The notes under the pieces are model-generated. The model saw only the letters and a list, made by a program, of their open reading frames with translations, was not told where the DNA came from and made no database searches. DNA of 10,162 bases from Planctomycetaceae bacterium UBA4732 (GTDB lineage: Bacteria > Planctomycetota > Planctomycetia > Gemmatales > Gemmataceae): assembly GCA_002404095.1 (NCBI GenBank), contig DHJA01000038.1, positions 8,117-18,278 of the forward strand, given 5' to 3'. Positions 6,227-10,162 of the stretch are shown here, piece by piece. The position numbers and the translations under genes were made by a program. How positions within the stretch are numbered: the stretch's first letter is position 1; every line of letters starts with the position of its first letter.

Positions 6227-6601
6227 CTAGGTCAATTCGAGACGCTGATCGACCACCCAGGCGTTATCGTACCATAATTCAAGGAAGGTGACGCCCCGCT
6301 CAGGAAAGACGCAATCAACCATGCGTATGCAGAAAACGGTCGCCTGCACCGTATCGCTGTGTCGGACGGTGACGGGACGGAAGAAGGTGCGTCGGCCCGT
6401 ATTGGCGCGCATGAGCGCCAGCCGCACTTCCCCCGTTTCTTTCTGGTCCAAAAACTGGACGAAGACCCAGAAGGACAATTTCACGGGAAGCGGGTCTACG
6501 CATTCCCTCCGTTACAGGCCGGCCCCCCCCTGCAAGTCTTTCTGATCCCTGCTCGCGGGATGATCGGTAATGTTGTCACACAGCACAAACGCTTTGAGCA
6601 T
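6227..6601 (-). pseudogene. small hypothetical gene (resembles DUF6941) interrupted by an in-frame TAA
   Basis: Two pieces of one protein lie in the same frame. The first is MLKAFVLCDNITDHPASRDQ (29 residues in all), from an ATG at 6601 with GGAAGG upstream. The second continues after a single TAA (6514–6512), with VKLSFWVFVQFLDQKETGEV and ending in VTFLELWYDNAWVVDQRLEL. Joined, they make a 124-codon reading frame whose layout, an opening hydrophobic strand with LCD and later beta strands with a WYDNAWV hairpin, resembles small DUF6941-type proteins as I remember them. A single CAA-to-TAA change would explain the break. It lies 8 bases past a run of eight G on this strand, but an indel there alone would not repair the frame. 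The 3' part could still be translated from GTG 6484 (85 residues), though no ribosome binding site precedes it. Confidence 0.6.
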
Positions 6602-6763
6602 GGGCTTCCTTCCCCGGTCTGCCGCAACGTCGTTGTTAGCGCTGTCCTGCATTGAACATCCAAAAAGCCGCAAGCCAACCTGCCAACCCGCACCCAATTA
6701 ACCCGCATGCCCCACAAACAACCAAACGCCGCGTACCGATGGGCATCCATGCCCAGGGAGACA
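6602..6763. other. intergenic stretch with a short hairpin
   Basis: No convincing gene is seen here. TGGGCA (6740–6745) and TGCCCA (6750–6755) form a six-base stem with a four-base loop directly downstream of the minus-strand membrane protein gene. A loosely T-rich minus-strand stretch (GGTTGTTTG) lies about 15–20 bases further on. It may be a weak terminator of that gene. The remainder is C/A-rich on the plus strand with no recognisable motif. Confidence 0.3.
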
Positions 6764-7150
6764 TCAACCCTGCGCCAGCTGTGCATAGGAAGCTGTCCAG
6801 ACCCAATACCCGATTCTAATTTCTTCAAGGTCTTTTATTCCGAATGTCACGTTAGCAGCTAGCGTGCCAAGAAGGATTACACTTCCTACTGACCGAGCAA
6901 CTATGGAATTTTTGCTTACAAAAACGGCAGATAAAAGGCACAGGTTCGACGGTATCCAAAACGCACCCCAGATAAGACAAACGATCCCCGGCCCCGGCGG
7001 CCCGCCTCCAAGAAAGCCGCCGCCCATTATTTGGTAAGACGGAAGAGCAAGCGAGATGGCAAACAGCGCCAGACCACACACGGAGAGCAAGCTCCGGCTA
7101 GGAGGAGTTATCTGAACCTTAGGCGCTTCGCTCAACCTCTCACCGCCCAT
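6764..7150 (-). CDS. small integral membrane protein, hypothetical
   Basis: The 128-residue protein has about four hydrophobic segments: 19–38 (SLLSVCGLALFAISLALPSY), 55–78 (IVCLIWGAFWIPSNLCLLSA), 84–104 (VARSVGSVILLGTLAANVTF) and a weaker 112–124 (RIGYWVWTASYA). A Gly/Pro-rich loop (MGGGFLGGGPPGPG) joins the first two. This identifies a cytoplasmic-membrane protein but not its function. The ATG at 7150 follows AGAAGGAA on the minus strand, a good ribosome binding site. Codon use is unlike the neighbours: the stretch 6780–7000 has visibly lower GC, with third positions often A or T. This hints at recent acquisition or a different selective history. It is separated by 162 bases from the next minus-strand gene, so it is probably its own unit. 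Confidence 0.7.
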   Translation of the reverse strand: MGGERLSEAPKVQITPPSRSLLSVCGLALFAISLALPSYQIMGGGFLGGGPPGPGIVCLIWGAFWIPSNLCLLSAVFVSKNSIVARSVGSVILLGTLAANVTFGIKDLEEIRIGYWVWTASYAQLAQG

Positions 7151-7637
7151 GTTGGGTTCCTTCTGACAGTTAAGAAGAATGAGCGACTCCTCCCGCTGGA
7201 CAGGCTAACCGATCAAAAGCCCGATGTCAAACATCGGCCGGCCTGCCTACTAGCCTTTGCCCCACCCGCCCGTTATCGTATCAGTTGGTCCGCCCTCCCT
7301 CCCGCCTGCCGTGAAAGGTGCCGCCGTGACATCCCGCCTTCTCGCGCTTCTCGCGCCTGTCTGCGTCCTGATGCTCGCCGCCGCCGAACGAATTACCTGC
7401 GGAGCGGGCAAGTTCTGTTGGAGATGCTCGGTCTAATTGTAGATTTACGCGACTACAGCTTGATCGGCAATCCGCCTCTTAGCAGCCACGTCCCGAAAAT
7501 CCAATTGAGCCTGCTATCAAGGTAAGATGCCCAATCTGTAACTTTTCGTAACATCCTCACGCCGGCCAATCGAAACGCCTGCTTTGATCGTCTTAGCTGT
7601 GGTACGACTTCGCGCCTCTATCAGGAAAGGATCGACC
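7151..7637. other. long mostly non-coding stretch upstream of the VIT–VWA gene
   Basis: Between the divergent membrane-protein and VIT–VWA genes I see no full-size gene. A perfect hairpin, CCGATGT (7221–7227)/ACATCGG (7231–7237), sits near 7230 without a T-run. One small ORF with a signal-peptide-like start occupies 7326–7436 and is listed separately. The plus-strand frame open across 7031–7525 is not protein-like and overlaps the real minus-strand gene. No promoter with good -35 and -10 spacing was found before 7638. Confidence 0.5.
7326..7436 (+). CDS. possible 36-residue secreted cysteine-containing peptide or remnant of a secreted protein gene
   Basis: A GTG at 7326, preceded by AAAGG (7314–7318) 7 bases upstream, opens 36 codons to TAA at 7434. 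The first 20 residues (MTSRLLALLAPVCVLMLAAA) are a textbook short signal peptide with a basic start, hydrophobic core and AAA end. The remaining 16 residues (ERITCGAGKFCWRCSV) contain three cysteines and are basic. This could be a tiny exported peptide, or the surviving 5' end of a secreted protein gene whose remainder was lost by frameshift or deletion. No homologous continuation was seen in other frames. Confidence is limited by length. Confidence 0.35.
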   Translation: MTSRLLALLAPVCVLMLAAAERITCGAGKFCWRCSV

Positions 7638-10061
7638 ATGCGCCGCTTTTTGCCGGTCGCCGCTCTGCTGCTGGCCTGGGCCGGATCGGCTCACGCCCGT
7701 GGGCTGCTCATTCCCGACGATAAAAACGTTCCGCCCCTGGCCATGCTCAACCATAAGGTGACCATCGCCATTGAGGATCAGGTCGCCGTCACCCGCGTCG
7801 AACAGACCTTCCGCAACCACACCAATCGGCCTTTGGAAGCCACCTATGTCTTTCCACTGCCCAAGGGCGCCGGCCTCGACCACTTCACCATGTGGGTGGA
7901 CGGCAAGGAAACCAAGGGCGAAATCATCGAAGCCGCCAAGGCGCGCGAGGTCTACACCAGCATCGTCCGGCGCACCCAAGACCCCGCCTTGTTGGAGTAC
8001 CTCGGCAACAACCTCGCGCGGCTCAAGGTCTTCCCGATTCCGGCCAACGGCGATCAGAGGGTGGCCCTGAGCTTTAACAGCGTCGCCGCCAACGAAAACG
8101 GCCTCGTCGAATACATTTACCCGCTCAAAACGGATGGAAAAACCACTTCCACACTCGAAGATTTCTCCATCACCGCGACCATCAAGTCGCAACACGGCAT
8201 CGCCAACGTCTACAGCCCGACGCACGCCGTCACGCTGAAGCGCACCAACGATAAGGAAGTGACCGTCAACTTCGACAAGAACCAGGCGGCGCTCGACAAG
8301 GATTTTCAGCTCTTCTACTCCACCGGCGAAAAGGATGTGGGACTCACGATCCTAACGCATCGGCCGATCTCCACGGAGGACGGCTACTTCACCATGCTTC
8401 TCACGCCCAAGGTCGAGCTGGCCAAGGAATATGACGTGCCGCGCGACATGGTGTTGGTGCTGGATACGTCGGGAAGTATGCGCGGCGTCAAGATGGAGCA
8501 AGCCCGCAAGGCGATGAAATACTGCCTGGAGAATCTGGGTCCTAAGGACCGCTTCGCCATGATTAACTTCGCCTCCACGGTGAACACATACCGCGGCGCG
8601 CTGCTCGATTCCACGTCGGAGCAAGTGACAGAGGCGAAGAAATGGGTGCAGAAACTGGAATCCACCGGCGGCACCGCCATCAATGACGCTATGGCGGCCG
8701 CGCTCGACTACCGCACCAACGACATGGGCAGGTCGTTTAACATCGTATTTTTCACTGACGGCCAGCCGACCGTGGGCGAAACCAACACCGACAAGATCCT
8801 CAAGAACATCGCCGCCAAAAATACCGCCAATACGCGCATATTCACCTTCGGCGTCGGCGACGATGTAAACGCGACGTTCCTCGATCAGATGGCCGAGCGC
8901 AGCCGCGCCTTGTCCACTTATGTGCGCCCGGCCGAGGACATCGAGGCCAAGGTGAGCGGCCTGTACAGCAAGATAAGCAACCCGGTGCTGACGAACCTGA
9001 AGATCACTTCAACAAATAACATCTCTTTTAACGAGATCTATCCTGCCGATCTGCCCGACTTGTTTCACGGCAGCCAGTTGGTCGTCATGGGGCGATTCAG
9101 CGGCAAGGGGCCGTCGGCAATCCAGTTGACCGGCATGGTCGGTATGGAGAAGAAAGACTTCGCCTACGACGTGAGTTTCCCCGACAAGACCAACGACGAT
9201 CATGCTTTTGTCGAACAATTGTGGGCGCGGCGCAAAGTCGGCTTCATGCTCGATCAGATTCGAGCCAACGGCGAGAAAAAGGAGCTAGTCGATGAAGTCA
9301 TCGCGCTGGCGAAGAAATACGGCATCACCACGCCGTATACCAGCTACTTGATCGTGCCGGACGCCGCCGTCCCTGTTGCCGCCGGCAAGGGGCTGGACGG
9401 CAAGCCCAACGTGAGGTTTCAATTGGGCGCGGAGGCAGCCCCAGCGCCGGGCCTGATTAAAGGCTCCGGCAATGGCGGCGGCATCGGCGGCGGCATTGGT
9501 GGCAAGCCGTTGTCAGTGGAGGAATTCGCCCGTCTGAACCAGTCGAAACCCGGCGAGTTGGCGAAAAGCAGAGGCGCCTACGCCGACCGCGAGTTAGCCG
9601 AAGCGGGCGAGGGAAAGGGCGACGATGGCAAGAAGGAGGCTATGCACAAGAAGCTCGCCTACGACACGGCCCGCGATTTCTTGCGTCGCAAGGATCAGGA
9701 GGCCGTCCAAGCCGGCAAGCTCGGTGTGGACTTATCGATCCAGACGGCCAACCTGCGCAATCAAACGCGGTTGGAGCAAACGGCTATCAAGAACGTTTAC
9801 GGTCGCAATTGTCTGGAAATCGGCGGCGTATGGATCGACGAAGGCTTCGACGCCAAGATGAAGACGCTTACCGTCAAAGCGCAAAGCGACGCCTACTTCA
9901 AGCTGCTGGACCGGCAGCCGAAGATCAAGGACGTGCTAATGCTCGGCAACCATCTCGTATGGGTGGCGCCAAACGGCACGGCCCTCATCATCGACGCCGG
10001 CACGGGTATGGAGAAACTCAGCGATGCGGAGGTGGACGCGCTGTTCGTCGCCATGAAATAG
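7638..10061 (+). CDS. secreted VIT and von Willebrand factor A domain protein
   Basis: The 807-residue protein has a signal peptide (MRRFLPVAALLLAWAGSAHA, 1–20). A VIT domain follows (about 24–150): VAVTRVEQTFRNHTNRPLEA, YVFPLPKGAGLDHFTMWVDG, then the conserved EAAKAREVYTSI. A VWA domain spans about 269–435, with an intact metal-binding (MIDAS) set: DTSGS at 276–280, T346 in STGGTAIND, and D374 in FFTDGQP. Such proteins resemble inter-alpha-trypsin inhibitor heavy chains and are thought to mediate extracytoplasmic protein contacts. After a conserved helical part (525–575, ending YGITTPYTSYLIVPD), a Gly-rich linker (609–622) leads to a C-terminal domain of about 180 residues. ATG 7638 is chosen over an upstream in-frame TTG because AGGAAAGG lies 7 bases before it and the signal peptide starts there. 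Confidence 0.93.
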   Translation: MRRFLPVAALLLAWAGSAHARGLLIPDDKNVPPLAMLNHKVTIAIEDQVAVTRVEQTFRNHTNRPLEATYVFPLPKGAGLDHFTMWVDGKETKGEIIEAAKAREVYTSIVRRTQDPALLEYLGNNLARLKVFPIPANGDQRVALSFNSVAANENGLVEYIYPLKTDGKTTSTLEDFSITATIKSQHGIANVYSPTHAVTLKRTNDKEVTVNFDKNQAALDKDFQLFYSTGEKDVGLTILTHRPISTEDGYFTMLLTPKVELAKEYDVPRDMVLVLDTSGSMRGVKMEQARKAMKYCLENLGPKDRFAMINFASTVNTYRGALLDSTSEQVTEAKKWVQKLESTGGTAINDAMAAALDYRTNDMGRSFNIVFFTDGQPTVGETNTDKILKNIAAKNTANTRIFTFGVGDDVNATFLDQMAERSRALSTYVRPAEDIEAKVSGLYSKISNPVLTNLKITSTNNISFNEIYPADLPDLFHGSQLVVMGRFSGKGPSAIQLTGMVGMEKKDFAYDVSFPDKTNDDHAFVEQLWARRKVGFMLDQIRANGEKKELVDEVIALAKKYGITTPYTSYLIVPDAAVPVAAGKGLDGKPNVRFQLGAEAAPAPGLIKGSGNGGGIGGGIGGKPLSVEEFARLNQSKPGELAKSRGAYADRELAEAGEGKGDDGKKEAMHKKLAYDTARDFLRRKDQEAVQAGKLGVDLSIQTANLRNQTRLEQTAIKNVYGRNCLEIGGVWIDEGFDAKMKTLTVKAQSDAYFKLLDRQPKIKDVLMLGNHLVWVAPNGTALIIDAGTGMEKLSDAEVDALFVAMK

Positions 10062-10090
10062 CGCCGTTGGTCGGCTGAAGAGGAAGTCCG

Positions 10091-10132
10091 GCCCTTTTGA
10101 GGCTGTGCGAAAAGGGCGGGGAGACCCCGCCC
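10091..10132 (+). terminator. two overlapping hairpins downstream of the VIT–VWA gene
   Basis: GCCCTTTT (10091–10098) pairs with AAAAGGGC (10110–10117), and GGGCGGGG (10114–10121) pairs with CCCCGCCC (10125–10132). They share 10114–10117, so they cannot form together. The second is a very stable 8-bp stem with a three-base loop. No T-tract follows closely (ATTTT begins at 10141). A 3' end structure about 30 bases after the stop codon is plausible, but part of this is also a dispersed repeat. Confidence 0.4.
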
Positions 10133-10162
10133 CTACAGCGATTTTCCTGGGTAGGGGCGGGG
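10114..10162. repeat. GC-rich inverted repeat, partial, running off the window
   Basis: CCCCGCCCCTA (10125–10135) reappears as its exact reverse complement TAGGGGCGGGG at 10152–10162, the last bases of the window. The first arm belongs to the hairpin GGGCGGGG-AGA-CCCCGCCC. The second copy, in opposite orientation, would be expected to continue as TCTCCCCGCCC beyond the end. Paired, inverted copies of a short palindromic unit are typical of REP-like elements. The missing right end prevents a full description. Confidence 0.6.

Noticed and set aside
6523..6530. Frameshift at the eight-base homopolymer as the cause of the interrupted gene
   Set aside because: Both gene halves are in the same frame across the run, so a single indel there would not restore the protein; a nonsense change fits better.
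7031..7525. 164-codon plus-strand ORF
   Set aside because: It overlaps the minus-strand membrane protein gene and is Arg/Pro-rich without domain features or ribosome binding site.
7505..7528. TTGAGC/TAAGAT as promoter of the VIT–VWA gene
   Set aside because: The spacer is only 12 bases, too short for a primary-sigma promoter.
3023..7613. Shared word GGTACGACTTC near 3025 and 7601 as a paired regulatory site
   Set aside because: Only about 11 bases match, the contexts differ, and neither is placed like an operator; probably chance.
7593..8225. 210-codon minus-strand ORF under the VIT domain
   Set aside because: Antisense to a clearly coding region with a signal peptide and VIT domain; Gly/Asp/Val-rich shadow.

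Overview
The window looks like chromosomal DNA from a GC-rich planctomycete, most likely of the Gemmataceae type. This rests on gene style rather than a marker gene. It carries an ECF sigma factor paired with a zinc-motif-free membrane anti-sigma protein, a secreted DUF1349 protein, a large secreted VIT–VWA protein, several small hypothetical proteins, and palindromic dispersed repeats at both ends. No rRNA, tRNA, CRISPR array, transposase or phage gene was seen.

Layout. Positions 1–158 hold a 67-bp tandem repeat made of nested palindromes. A two-gene plus-strand unit follows: an ECF sigma factor (303–866) and its probable membrane anti-sigma partner (896–2200). An ECF-type promoter just upstream suggests autoregulation. 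A minus-strand hypothetical gene (2307–2822) converges on this unit, and a possible 42-residue minus-strand gene (2882–3010) lies upstream of it. Next is a plus-strand operon of a cytochrome P450 (3132–4523) and a TetR regulator (4536–5114). An inverted repeat over the predicted P450 transcription start is a good candidate operator for that regulator.

From 5210 to 7150 all genes lie on the minus strand: a secreted DUF1349 protein (5210–5896), a 68-residue hydrophilic protein (6008–6214), a gene interrupted by one in-frame TAA (6227–6601), and a small four-helix membrane protein of lower GC content (6764–7150). The stretch 7151–7637 is mostly intergenic, with one possible secreted cysteine-containing peptide (7326–7436). 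The rest is an 807-residue secreted VIT–VWA protein (7638–10061), followed by hairpins and the start of another GC-rich dispersed repeat that runs off the window.

The two clear functional modules are the sigma/anti-sigma pair (envelope signal to transcription) and the P450–TetR pair (an inducible oxidation step with feedback control). The remaining genes look like accessory or envelope functions, with no visible shared pathway. I did not find a convincing new multi-gene system. The most useful leads are the candidate operator, the interrupted gene, and the two unlisted small ORFs.
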